A stretch of DNA of 64,000 bases, taken from NCBI GenBank assembly GCA_016748015.1, contig JAAOMT010000096.1, positions 242,039 through 306,038 on the forward strand, read 5' to 3'. The DNA is from Geosiphon pyriformis (lineage: Eukaryota; Glomeromycota; Glomeromycetes; Archaeosporales; Geosiphonaceae). The notes under the pieces were generated by a model, which saw only the letters and a list, made by a program, of their open reading frames with translations, made no database searches and was not told where the DNA came from. This document shows, piece after piece, positions 36,881 to 49,505 of this stretch. A program made the position numbers and the translations under genes. Position 1 is the stretch's first letter. Each line of letters begins with the position of its first letter.

Positions 36881-37099
36881 CAGATCAAGGGTTCAATAGC
36901 ATTCACTCAAATTATTTTTTCGCTTCGCTTAAAGATTCATTGTCATCATTCCTGATTGAGATAAACATTACTATAAGTTTTAAATAATAATAATTAAATT
37001 CTTCCGGGCTAATACAACTTATGTACAAGGCTCTTTTAGTAATCTAATTGTTCTTCCCTTTCTAGAAAATAAATTTTAGATATCTTTTTGTTTTTTTTG

Positions 37100-37545
37100 T
37101 TTTTTTCACTTGAATTTTCAAAAGTTCTAGATCATCAGAATCAAGATTATTCTTGTAATTTCCTTTAAGACGTATACCATCCAAACAAAACTTCTTTGAT
37201 TCATGACTACCCGAAAAATTAATTTGGAATTAATGGGAATAATGAAAGATAATCTTGGATTTTTTAAAGGAATAAATATTGATAAAGCCTCATTTGAAAA
37301 AAAAAATGGCGCAACAAGTTCCACGATTTTCAAAAAAATGGTTTTAAAAATCATAATAATAAATATTAAAAAGGACAACAAAAGGTTTCCCTGGTTGTTT
37401 TTTTTTTGCTCATCATTAATATCTGAGAGATCTGTTGAATTTGCAATATTTATTTCAAAAGACGAATCTTTGATCATTACGAAATAATGACTCTTGAAGA
37501 TTATTTACTTTATTTCCATTCTCAGTAGTCCCCATTATATTATCT
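37100..37545 (-). pseudogene. doubtful single-pass membrane protein locus with frame breaks
   Basis: Minus-strand frames succeed one another. The first is MGTTENGNKVNNLQESLFRN from an ATG near 37537. The second, open from ATG 37477, is MIKDSSFEINIANSTDLSDI, then a hydrophobic helix (LLLSFLIFIIMIFKTIFLKI) and a stop at 37127. The third, after about 37210, is GSHESKKFCLDGIRLKGNYK and NNLDSDDLELLKIQ. The three could be one ancestral membrane protein broken by two indels near homopolymers, or exons with unrecognised introns. A plus-strand 94-codon frame overlaps (37203-37487) and I judge it less protein-like. No family is recognised. Confidence 0.27.
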
Positions 37546-39875
37546 CATTATAATCAAAAGACCTTATCAATTGTTAATTTTATTCTCATAAAAGCAATTC
37601 TTGATACTTTGAGCTCCCTAAAAAAAGTTGATCATTCTTTTCGGGGAGCAAATCACCAAGATCTTTTTATTTTATTTTACAATCAATAAAAACACACTGA
37701 TCACTTATTTTCCGGGATAAAAAATTTTAAAAAAAGCCGATACACCTTCTTTTTTTTTTTTTTTAATATTCTATATTCTGTATAGATGAAAACAAATAAA
37801 TCAATAATGAACTCAATTAAACTTTTAAGTTTGTTTAAATTCCGAAATGGAAAATTTTAACTTTTATTTCGTCATCAAAAGATCCTTTTTTTTTTTCACG
37901 CTAAAAGAGAGATTCAAATGATTTGTTTATTTTTTTTTATTAAACAAGGATTTTTTTTACCTCTTCAAGATGTTTATTTCAAGAACAATGAATTTGGTAA
38001 TGTGATAATTTAAAGTAAAAAAAAAAAAAAATTGAAAATGATTTTTTTGTTAATTTATTTTCATTTAAATTTTAAAAATCGTAATTTCTAGCTGAAATCA
38101 CGCAATAGATGGAATATTTGAATAATATTGTTCTTATGGAATGACAAAATAATCTTCTAAAAATGAATCATAATTTTCATTGAAAAATCTCTTTTGATTG
38201 ATTCGTAGAGATAACATCTGAACGATATTGTGTCATTAAATTTTCAACTATCATCATCATCATCATCATCATCTTGATTCTCTTTGAAAATGCACGATGA
38301 ATTCTAGACACATTTAGATAGAACACACTATGACTAAAGATATATTTGGATGATTATAAACCAATTTTCTTTATTAGCACGCTGTATGCAATAACACATG
38401 TTACAAAAAGTTTGAATAGATATTGAGTTTCATGTTTACCAATGAAAAAATACATTTGTTGTAAAATAAATAGATTAGAATAAGAGAGTGACATGCATCT
38501 TTTTGGAAAAAAAAAACCATTCCCAACCAAAAAGTATATGTATTTCTTACGTGAAAAAAAAATAAAAATAAACATTTGATTACCAAATTGGTTTAATGAA
38601 TAGATCAATTGTTATTAGTATACATGTATGTTCAAAAAAAAAAATTTGTAAATCTTGCATATCATTATTGTAATTTTTTTGAGAATTATATTTTTTTATT
38701 TGAAAAAAATGAATTTATTATTCTCATTATTAAATATTGATATATAAAAATAGATTTATTTTTAATTAATTTTATTTATAAATTCAAAAAAAAACAAAAA
38801 AAAAACATAAAGTTTTATTTAAAATAATAATTTATTTATGTTTAATTTTTAACAATAACATGATTATTTTTTTTGAAATTAAATGATTCTCATTAATTGG
38901 TGTTGAAAATCAATAAATTTTTATTGAACAATAAGTAAAATTGTACTTGAAAATTTAACTTCATTATAAATTTCTAATAGCCTGAATTAAAAAAAGTAAA
39001 TTTCATTTGTGTTTCAAAGTATTCTAATTCTTTTAAAACATTTTTAAATTAATTACTTCTGATTGCAGATTACTATATTTTCTCATAAATCTTTGCTAAA
39101 AGATATTTTAATTGTTTCAAACGACTCCTTGGTTATCACTAAAAAGATTAATCTCAATTACCAGCTGCATACTAAAAAAAATAATAATAATCAAAAGATC
39201 TTGATGCACAAAATAACCAGAACAAGGATTGTCAATGACGTATGATTTTTTCCTCGCCATTTCTTCGTATTCCTCGTATCTTTTTAAAGCTTAATTATTA
39301 TTTGCAATCAACCAAAAATTATAATGGAAAGATGTTTTACCTTTGTGTCATTTTTAAGGACCCATTCAATTATGATATTCATTATAATTTTTATTTGTTT
39401 TCATTCTTAAAAATTAAGTAACGATTTTCCTTTGAACTCTGTCTTTAACATTGGATAGAATATAGGATAAATTCAAAATTGGATTACATTTCAAGCGGGT
39501 TTAACTCTTTAACATATTTGTAAATTACCGTTGGGCCAACGATATTATTCCTGATTTAATTAATTCAAATTATGGTTAAAATTTTTCAAATGAAAATTTG
39601 TTCATTAATCATCATTGTTATGGTACGTGAAAGGGAAACCTATCTTTGCTCATTTGGTTAGTAAAAAATAAATAAATTCTTTTCATATAAAAAAACATAA
39701 TTCTTGAACGAAATTGCGTGATCAATTTTTTTACCTTTGAATTATAAATCTACATGTATCAAAACAATTCCCCCTATCTTTGGTATAATCAAGTGTTGTA
39801 ATAACTTTCTATTCCAGATCTGAGTCTTTTTTTAAATTTCTTACTGGGGATACTTGAATCGAGAAATAAATGCTA

Positions 39876-39878
<3 letters not shown>

Positions 39879-39931
<53 letters not shown>
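39879..39931. repeat. poly-T tract (53)
   Basis: The longest homopolymer in the window. On the minus strand it is a poly(A) directly downstream of a short basic open frame, so a retroposed transcript end is conceivable, but I found no flanking target duplication. Confidence 0.9.
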
Positions 39932-39932
<1 letters not shown>

Positions 39933-41081
39933 AAAATTAATATTCAACTTTTCCCGAATCATATTTTTAGAATTTCGAATTTTTTTATCTCGAAAATTAG
40001 TTTGAATAAATCGAATTCTAAGAATCTTTAGATATCTGCCAAGTTTTTCCGTTCTTTTTGCACATGATAAAAACTTTTGAATTGTTAACATTCCAAAACA
40101 ATAAAATCTCCTTATTAATCTTTCTAGATTAATAATCCTTTTAATTTTCATCTTTTATACACGTTTTAACAAAAATTTCATGATTCTCATAAATATCGAA
40201 ATGCTTTTCATTTACTAGCTAGAAATGAAAATTCTTTCTACCGATAAACCTTACACTTTCAATCATCTAAATTGAGCCCATAAATTTCTTTTATTTGAAC
40301 GAAACTTAACAATATATGGTATAGCTTAGATTTCAAAAAGTCAATTAAAAAAGTTCATTCTTTTCTTCCTAAACAATATACAAAAGATTCAAGATTTTTT
40401 TCTCTTAAATTTCAATAACTTTTACATTTATCATTCCATGTTTTCTCAATATTTGAAATCCCGGTTCAAAAAAAATCTATAATAAAAATTCCTTTTCAAA
40501 AATTCCTCCTGAAAAACAATAAAGACACAATTTTTGATAGAATGACACCATATAAACAATTTCCTTAAAAAGTATCAGTTCCCAAACATTCAAAATAAAA
40601 AAAAGATGTTTTTAGACCTTGTTATCTTTCATGTTATTTCATCCATATAAAAAAACCAAAAACAAAACAATACCAATTTTAAAAAAATTTCCAATAAACA
40701 TTTGATTACCCAACTTAAATTACTGATTAGGGGTTCGACTCTGTCTGGGATTTCAAACCAAAATTTAAATGACCTCACATGATTGAATTCTAGTTTGGGC
40801 TTGAATAGGATTATTATTATTAAATTTCATTTTTGATTAGTTATGATAATATTAATTTGATAGCCCCTTATCTTGAATCCTCCTACTCACCCTTTTCAAA
40901 AATAAGGAAAATTTTTTTGCTTCTTCTCACCTCCCATTTCGTAATATCTTAATCGAATTGCCTCATAATCAACCCCCCTTCTCTGTGTGTGTGTGTGTTT
41001 AGTGATCAACCCCATAAATCACTAAAAGCTTTCCATTATTCAAAGATCACCCGAAATTATGGTAATACATGCATTTGACTT

Positions 41082-41111
41082 TTCTTCTTCTTCTTCTTCT
41101 TCTTCTTCTTT
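41082..41111. repeat. (TTC)n microsatellite
   Basis: About ten units, about 640 bp upstream of the PILS-like gene. Confidence 0.85.
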
Positions 41112-41754
41112 CTTATTTACCCAAAAGATTTATACACTCTGAAAATCTTTTATGTAAACAATTTCAGAAGAAAAAAATACTGTTTAATTTTTAATCTCGA
41201 AGTTTCTTATTTGAATGTTAGATATCAAGTTACAAATCAAATTTTCCTTATTAATAATCCTCCTTATCTTATTCCTTCTAAAAAAAAATTGATAGATTTC
41301 AGTGATGATAAATACATTATGAACATAGACATCTTTTGAAAAGATCAGAGCGATTTTGATAATATGCGTGCGTATGTTATTCAATAAATGATTTCTAAAG
41401 CAACCAAAGCTAGTTACTCTTACGAGTAAAATAGTGTTAGAAAAAAATATTATTTGTTTAAAAGGTTTATTGTGGGGTTATTCGATTTTGGTCACACAAT
41501 TAATAAATAAAAATTAAATATGAATATGCTTAGTTTAAAAATTTTTCTTACCCAAACATTACACAAACACAAATACCACGTTTAAAAACCTAGTCATTGA
41601 TTTTCATTCTACAAAAAAAAAAAAAAAAAAAAAAACCATAAAATGATGAGCTGCCACGAAAATATCCTCCATTATCAAAAACACGATAGGAACATAGTCT
41701 CGAAACCTCGCTTTTTCTTGTTAAGCCATACATATACGTTGATCCCTAAAAACA

Positions 41755-42862
41755 ATGGAGCTTTGGACGTATCTATTTATTATTGCTCAGGTATAGCGAT
41801 CGTTTGATTTTAAAAGAAGCAAAGATTAGTGTTAAAATAAAGGGAAACTCAAAACGTTTTATCTTTGTTCTTATTTTTTTCATTCTTTTCTAGTCGTGCG
41901 CTCAAATCTTATTGATTTGTGTGACGGGATACACATGTGCACGAATTGGAATAATAAATGGAACCGTCCAAAAGGTAGGCTGGTTATGGTATTAAAACAT
42001 TTCAGACTCCAATGGGTCAAAGCGTGACTAATATTTTATGATCACTCTCGATATGATTTCCTACACAGGGTCTATCCGAACTCACTGTCAATATCCTAAT
42101 GCCATGTCTTCTTTTTTCACAAGTTGCATCCGGCATTGACCTTGACACACTAGTACGGCTATGGCCAATTCCAATGTTCATAGGATCTTTCGCCCTAATA
42201 AGTGGTTCGCTGGGAATCATTGGAGGAAAACTACTTCATTTAACAACACCACAAACAAAATTCGCCTCGGCGGGGATCATATTTAACAATCTCACAAGTC
42301 TAACGCTCCCTCTTATGTACAATATCGGCACCTCTGAAGCGATTGAAATATTACTTTGGGGTAAAAATGATACCCCGTCTGAAGCGACCAAACGTGGAAT
42401 TTCATATGTGTTGTTGGCCACACTTTTGGGTAATCTTCTTCGGTAAATATCACGATTATCTTAAATTTGGTCGATGCTTTCAATATTTATTTCATCCTTG
42501 GATGATTATGCAATGATCGCCTTCCTCGATTCATAATAATCACTCAGCTTCCCCAAAAATACTCAATCAAATGTCAATCAAACGATTAAAAATCCTTTTT
42601 TCATTTTCCAATATATTTAGTTGGACTCTGGGTGCTCAATTGCTAAGAAAGGAAGAAGATCCTATCTCAGAAGCAATGTTTGAAGTAGAAGAAGCAAGAT
42701 CTACTTATGGTCATTCACGATACTATGACCGTTGTAGCAAGTCATCATATGAGACACTAGAATTCTCTGGAAATTTCTGTTACGCCAAGAATGGACTAAA
42801 ATCTACTGAAACAACCCCATTATTCTATTCTGATTCCCAATCACCATCACCATCACCATCCC

Positions 42863-42898
<36 letters not shown>

Positions 42899-43467
42899 TC
42901 TCATCATTCTCCCGAAAGATTACAAATTCAGTCAAAAATATAGCGACGACAATCGGAAAAGTGATGAATCCACCCCTATACGCAGCAATTATCGCATTGA
43001 TAGTTGGAGCGACACCTACTTTAAAATCATTATTCTTTGGAAAGGCGGCACCATTTTACCCAACTATTACTCGTGCTATGATTTGTGTGGGTGATACAGC
43101 AGTACCACTCACCTTATTAGTTCTAGGTGCACAATTAAGTAACATCCCAAGGTCAAAAGGTGGAAATTTATTCCCGGCTTTAGGTTGGGTAATGTTCTGC
43201 CGGTTCCTGATCATGCCTTTTATTGGAATCGGGATTGTCATGTGGACACGTGATTGGTTTTCGAATGATCCAATGCTTTGGTTTGCATTGATGTTCCTTG
43301 CGGCAGGACCTTCGGCAGTGAATTGTATCAATATAACCCAATTGACCGGAGCATTTCAAGAAGAAATGGCTGCTTTACTTTTCTATTCGTACGCTGCTGT
43401 GGCGCCTATCTTAACAGTTTCAGTGATGGTCATGTTCCTTGCGATTGAAAAGGCTAAACTCCCCTAA
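41755..43467 (+). CDS. PILS/ECM3-type auxin efflux carrier family membrane protein (four exons)
   Basis: Exons 41755-41790, 41894-41974, 42069-42442 and 42621-43467 encode 445 aa. Donors are GTATAG, GTAGGC and GTAAAT, all acceptors are AG, and the frame is continuous. The N-terminal block (about 1-165) shows family features: an ICVTGYTCARIGIINGTVQK first loop, LSELTVNILMPCLLFSQVAS, then NNLTSLTLPLMYN. A hydrophilic loop (about 165-265) contains a Ser/Pro run coded by a TCA/CCA repeat. The C-terminal block (about 275-445) starts NPPLYAAIIALIVGATP and continues through AVPLTLLVLGAQL and AAGPSAVNCINITQLTGAFQ. Total length and the two five-helix bundles fit the membrane transport family (Mem_trans), whose PILS/ECM3 members sit in the ER. 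The substrate in fungi is not settled, so auxin transport should not be assumed. The 36-nt first exon is short but gives the expected start of helix 1. Confidence 0.93.
42838..42903. repeat. coding TCA/CCA trinucleotide repeat
   Basis: In-frame repeat in exon 4 of the PILS-like gene, encoding alternating Ser-Pro and then a polyserine run in the cytosolic-type central loop. Length polymorphism would change only loop length. Confidence 0.85.
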
Positions 43468-43959
43468 TCCTTTCATTTGAAATTCATCTTGTATATTTTC
43501 ACTTTATTTAACGAACATTCGCAGTTTTATTGGATTTTTTATTTAACAATTTCCATAGTTTCTTTAAAAAATCTGGATATTTTTAGCCAAAAGCAACACT
43601 TCACTCTATTTCATCGAATTGTTGGTCAACAATGATGGACCGGAAAATATTAAACCTAAAAAAATCTGCATGCGTTATCATTTTTAGTATTTGTTTTTAA
43701 CTTTGTAAAGTAAATCCTCATCAAATGATTTAATAAAAATGTGATCTCATAACTCCGGAAGCTGCTTGTGGCACCTCTAAAATTAATTTGTTTTTGCCTA
43801 ATTAGCATATCGATTTCACACTTTTTGTAGTCATGAAACATGCGTTTTTGAAAAAATTTTCCATAATATAATTCAGATCATTCATTAAATTTAATTGAAG
43901 TCACGTGCAGTAACTTGGTGAAATTTGATTAAAAAAATTTTTAATCGCCGTTCCTTTCG

Positions 43960-44950
43960 TTCTTTTAATACCAAACAAAAGTGCTACTTAGCAGAAACGA
44001 ACGATCAAGTATTTCCCCACACTGGCCTTTCATTCTTTCAGTCGCACGCAGTTCTGTGGGTATTAGAGATTTAGATATCTGTCCTATCTTTTTCGCTCTT
44101 TTATTTGCATGCTCGTCATGCACTAGATCCTTGAATATTACCGTTACCAACGGCGTTTCAGATTTTCTTCCACGTCACCGAAGATCTCCACGCGATTCTC
44201 TATTGGGTCTGTATCAATTGTTCAGACTTGGTGAAATCTGGCGACCCACAGTATCCGGCACCCTCAGACAAATGTAGTGTTCTTGATTAACCTGGCCACC
44301 GAATATTAACCTTGTAAGTTCAATGCATGGCTCAATTTGTGATCCGAATATCTTCCTCTAAACTTTCCAGCACTTTTTTCTTACATGAACGAACACACAA
44401 ACTGTCATACTATGAGTTTTAACTCTTTACCGTGATGTTATTATTTCTACACCATCTTTTTCTGAAGAATGGAACTGCCCCGACGGGCTCACAGATTTCT
44501 GACCGAAGCAGAATTGCTGAGCTAGCTATAAACATGGCTTGAATACTATCGGTAGTCACTACGCTGAAGTGACTGAAGTCGGACGGAAGATCATAAATTG
44601 GAAAAACCATTTCAGGGCGAGTGTACCTATTACATTAGTTAATTTAGCAATATTAGCTACCCTATTCCATCACCTACTAGCCTGCTGGTGCTGCTGGCAG
44701 TGAGAAAGGCCCGGTGCTTATTGGTGAGAACACCATAAATGGTGTTTCAGTGTACAATGTGGTCTGAAGAAGGTGATGTAGTTGTATATTCTGAAATGGG
44801 AGTGGCAATCCTGTATATTTCCATCTGGACTAGGGTTATCGGTTCTTGTCCCGACCCCTTCATTGCGACTTGAAATTTTTTGGTTTGGATTTGAAAATTG
44901 TGCATTCACTTTTCGTTGATGTTTCTGTGCCAGGTAAAAGTGCACAGATG
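43960..44950 (-). pseudogene. decayed coding island, unidentified
   Basis: GC-higher DNA of about 1 kb. Minus-strand frames give protein-like stretches: NPNQKISSRNEGVGTRTDNP near 44.9 kb; SEYTTTSPSSDHIVH, NTIYGVLTNKHRAFLTASST and PEMVFPIYDLPSDFSHFSVV with FIASSAILLRSEICEPVGAV at 44.85-44.43 kb; and ETPLVTVIFKDLVHDEHANK with SLIPTELRATERMKGQCGEI at 44.16-43.99 kb. Stops and frame changes separate them. A plus-strand frame of 98 codons (43981-44277) overlaps but shows no family pattern. I read this as a dead gene or transposon ORF. The family is not recognised. Confidence 0.35.
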
Positions 44951-45179
44951 CTTATGTGTGCTAGGGAAAACGATAGAACAAAGCTGCGGATGAAGAGGAC
45001 AAAGTGAATAATCTGGCAATTTTTTTCCAGAAATTTGTATTAAATACTGTGTTGAAATGGCAACGAGCTTTTAAGGAAAGTGTTCTCATTTTATTCTTCA
45101 CTTTTGCGGTTCAGATTCAGACAGCCTGAACTACTTTTTAAGCTTCTTGCTCGCAAAGGAAGCTGAATTCAAATATAAT

Positions 45180-47050
45180 TTTTTATTTTATGTTTCGCTT
45201 TAAAAATAAACTTACAATATTTCATATTGTTAAAATCCAACAAGTATGAAATTGCAAAATTCAATCTTGATTAATTTTATTATTTTAATATATAATAATT
45301 ATTAAATATAACAAAATACAAGAAAATACTTTTTAAAAATTATAATTACTAATTTTTTTGTTCTTGTTTTTCATTTTTGATAAAATAAACAAATGTTTGG
45401 CCCAATGTGTTAAAACAGAGAATAAAAGAAATCTGATAATTTGCAACTTTTGAATCTTAACAATGGTTATTTTTATTCATTTCTTAATATGCAAGTCTTC
45501 CTTTTAAACCAGCTTACTTTTTATAAGTGTTTTTTCTTTTGGCTTGTGATTTCAAAAAAGTTATACAGATGCTGCTTTTTTATTATTCTAAGTAAGAAAA
45601 TGTGTTGACCAAGCAAAAAACTCACAACATAACATATTTACAAAATTTAGTTATATAAACAAGCAAAAAGCTTACAAAATAATATATTTCTTTTGTGTAA
45701 ATAAAAATACACAACATAATTTGCTTATCAATAAGCAAAAGACCAAATAATTTTAAATTATTTATTAGTTTAGTAAAAAAGTTTAAAATTTAATTATTAA
45801 TAAGAAAAGATATAGAATTTTATTTTAATTTTAATATTTTTTTAAATTTACATATTACTTTTTTTAAAATATATATATATATATATATATATATTAGTTA
45901 AATGTTTTTAGTTTTTGAAAAATCAAATTATCCATTAAAAAAATATATATATGAATAAAATTTGTAAACAATTTTTTTACAACATATAAATATAATTGAA
46001 AATATTAAGAATTAAATATAAATAAAAATTTTTAATATATAAAAATTATGAAAAAAATTATTTTTTATTATATAATTTTAAATTTATTTTATTTTTCTAG
46101 TATTTAATAACTTTAAAAAATAAATAAAAAGTTGTTATTTTAATAGTTTATTAGTATTATTTAAATTTTCATAATTATTAAAAGTTGTTTCTTTTTAGAT
46201 TAAAAAAAATAACGTATTAAAGTTCTTAAAATATTTATGTATTTTACAAGATATAACATTAATTAATATACTATATTCAAATTATAAGTTCAATAACAAA
46301 TTTATGTAATATATATATGTTAAAAATTTCAAAATAGCTTATATTAAAATATTTTTAAAAAAAAATTATTATAATAAAAACATGAAGTTTATATAAAAAA
46401 GTAAGAAATATTACAAATTAAATTATTAGTAATAAACAAATAATAAGACTTAATATTGAAATTTTAATTCTATAATTTTATTATAATTAAAATTGAAACA
46501 TAACTAACGTATCACATTTTTGATAAACTTAATCTTTACAAAGTCTATTTTTTTTAATATTTAAATAAACCAGTATAAAAACAAAATTATAAGAAAAGGT
46601 GTTGAAAGAATGCTTAGCATAGTTTTTAATAAAATTAAACAGTAAAAAGCATTTTTGATAAAGTTAATAAACAGAATAAAAAATACAAATATTTGTTTTC
46701 ATTTATATTTAATATTTTCTGATTATTCGAATTAAATTTTATGGTATTCTATCAAAATCTAAATGCATTATAATATTATCATATAAATTTAGCTTGGAGA
46801 TTTATTTTTAAGAGGCTATATTCAGAAATTTTAGTATTTTCTTTTTATTAATAAAAATTAGGAAATCGGAGGCTTATCAAACCATAAAAGATATTAAAAG
46901 AATCTAGCAGTAAACCAAAACAAAGAATTCCAAAAAATTTCTGGGAACCAAGCAAGTATTAGTGAAAAAGAAATAAAGGAACCAAATATCAATTAACAGA
47001 ATATGGGAATAACAGCTATAATATTTTACTGCTAAGGAAAAAAAAGGGCT
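45180..47050. other. AT-rich intergenic stretch
   Basis: No coding signal. Contains an (AT)n run at 45869-45894. Confidence 0.55.
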
Positions 47051-49480
47051 AGAGAAACTAACATAAAGAAAAAGGTGAAGAAATCAATATTTTTTAACTA
47101 TGAACCATAGTTATTGTTCACTTTGGTTTGATCGTAGCATGACCTGAACAACTAAAAACTTGGATAGAAACACATTAGAAAATAAATTTAAAAGCAAATT
47201 ATTAATCCTCCCTGACCAAACTTTATTTTATATCTGAACTTTTTTTGGCTCAATAAAAAATTATTCAAGAGTGTTCCTGAATGTATAAGATTATTAACGT
47301 GTTTTATTATGAATTCTCTGATGGAAGAACATATTTTTAATTCAGATGTTTTTTGAAGATTCGATAAGACTTAACAAGAGTTTTGCCAATCCATGGTGTG
47401 AACCGATTTTTTTTTATGAAAATAGCCTGGACACTATATATTCACTATGAGAATTGTTTAATGAATTCGCGAAATTTTTGCAACGAACCACTTTTGTTGT
47501 TCAAAATAGATAAAGCAGAAATGAATAAGTAAACATATCGGAGGACTTGACAAAAACCCAAGAAAAATAATATTTGTCATGATTGTTGCCTCTACCGGAT
47601 TCAATAAATGGATTTCATTTTCCAATAATCTAAATATATTTATTTTTATATAATTGTTTTTTGAGGAACTTGTCCATTAAAAAAATGATCAATAGACTTA
47701 GGTAGATTCGGTGGGTCTTTTCAAAAGTTTTTGAAATATACCATACTTTTGATTATGATGTCACCATATATTGATTTTAGGCGATTTGAACTTATAATAA
47801 TACTGTCTGTATATAAGTTATCCTGCAGAAGACAATCTTTTTCTTTGAGAAATGGAAAAACTAGGGAGGCCATAGAATCAAAGTTTTGGTTTGTTGATTT
47901 ACTCAATTGATATGTAAATGTTGCACCGTAAAAAGACCTAAAGGCAAAATTGGTTTTTACGAATTAGTTTTATACCAAATTTTTGAAACGAAATTTTTTC
48001 TACTATGCAGAAATTCGTATCTGCATTTATTGGGAGTATTTGTATAATCATAGTTGACATTCAATTGTCTATAAATTTTATAGTTCAAGGGACAAAATGT
48101 TCTTTTAAAACATTTTTTTACAATTATTCTGATTTCAAGACTTTTAGTGAAATGTAATTTGTTGTAACTTGAAAAAAATAAAATTGTCACCTTGTGGCAA
48201 AAAATGAAACTCAAACCATTTCATCGGTCGTTATAACAACTTATCGACTCTCTTCAAGAAGAAATCACTTTCCTTTTCATCGGTCAATAATTTCATTATT
48301 TGCTAAAAAAAACTTTTATTGAATTAATTCTTCAAAATATTATATCAAGAGATGGTTAACCACAAAAATTTGATTATTAGGCGAAAAATAAATCTTAAAT
48401 CATGAATATAAAAATTTTCCATTCGAGTTTTTTTATTCATTTAAACTAATTTTAATCTCGCTTTTCTGCTTTAAATATCAGAACACAAAGATTTTGAATG
48501 TCAACCAAAATTAGAAAAATTCCTTATAAAGGCTGCTGCTCTGATATATAAAACCAAAGGGGAAACTTAAAGAAATAATTGTTTATTATAAAAATATTTT
48601 TAACATTAACCCTTTTTAAGGAATATATAACTGAATACAGCTCTACTTTGGTCAAATATTATCCGAACCATATCACATGCAACAGCAGAGTATAATTTAT
48701 TTTGACCTGCACCAAAAACCCATCTATATTGAAATATCTCGAGGGAAATTCCGTTTGCAGATTCGATATACACAATTATTTTTATTAATCTGGATATCTA
48801 GCGAGCCAAAAGCCATTGTTCTTAAGATTCCAAGTTTTTAAAGAAATTTGTTCAATTTACAAGTTTGATTTAGAGTAAAAATCAGTTTATGTAGTTTTGG
48901 AATTTTTCCCTTGGTATTAAAAATAATTTTTTGTTGCAAAATTTTTAAACCTTCGTATTTTGTTTTATAATAATTTATTCAATGTATAGAATAATAAATC
49001 TGAATTTTCTAAGCTGCCATTCATAATTATCATAATTTCGACTTTATTGTTAAAATCCTTATATTTGAAAAGGCGAGCTCACTCACATTTTATAATCAGT
49101 AATTAAATACCTTTTTGAGATCATAAGTGACTTAAATTTTTGATCTATAGAGCTATGATTAAATAACATTCAATTGTTATATTCCTTTTTCGTAAACATG
49201 TATTAACCGCTTGTGGTGATAATGAACAAAAGGTAGGCGTTTTAAGGTAGCTTTTGTTCTCTCTACTAACGTAGTCATCATTTTAAGATCTCAATGGGTT
49301 TCAAAGTGTCTGGATTTATTTCATAAAATGATAATTCTTGGAATACAAGTAAAAATTTTGGACAAAATTCCTAACAAATCCTTCGAATCTTAAACTATCT
49401 CAAATTTATAGCCTAAGAATAATTTTAGGCCAATAAAAAGTGATTCATGCTGGGTAATTAATGATTCAGAACCACTAGAT
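47050..49480. other. intergenic downstream of snurportin, no supported gene
   Basis: Mixed composition. Short minus-strand frames at 47721-47906 and 47957-48214 lack family resemblance. A coding-like minus segment at 48606-48789 is listed separately. Confidence 0.45.
48606..48789 (-). other. coding-like segment, possible exon remnant
   Basis: After an acceptor-like TATCCAG on the minus strand, 61 codons are open with non-AT-biased composition (IVYIESANGISLEIFQYRWV, then FGAGQNKLYSAVACDMVRII), ending in TAA. No partner exon was found and the family is unknown. A chance frame is possible. Confidence 0.2.
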
Positions 49481-49505
49481 TTCCTGCTCAAGGTCTAATA
49501 TCAAT

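Larger units (their letters stand above)
37620..41700. other. intergenic, no supported gene; several simple repeats
   Basis: AT-rich DNA without a convincing frame. Open frames at 38354-38608, 39063-39245 and 39873-40151 are low-complexity or run through a homopolymer. It holds (ATC)n at 38250-38273, T53 at 39879-39931, (GT)n near 40984, (TTC)n at 41082-41111 and A23 at 41613-41635. Confidence 0.5.

Noticed and set aside
38354-38608. Two overlapping minus-strand hydrophobic frames
   Set aside because: Phe/Ile/Tyr-rich products of T-rich DNA; both frames look alike, which argues for composition rather than coding.
39063-39245. 60-codon plus-strand frame after a GCAG acceptor-like site
   Set aside because: Low complexity (NNNN, KK runs), no upstream exon and no family resemblance.
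39873-40151. Minus-strand frame ending in polylysine
   Set aside because: The polylysine is the T53 tract; the remainder is a short, extremely basic frame without a recognisable motif.
40731-40745. GGGTTCGACTC, resembling a tRNA T-loop
   Set aside because: The preceding 60 bases cannot form D and anticodon arms or an acceptor stem.
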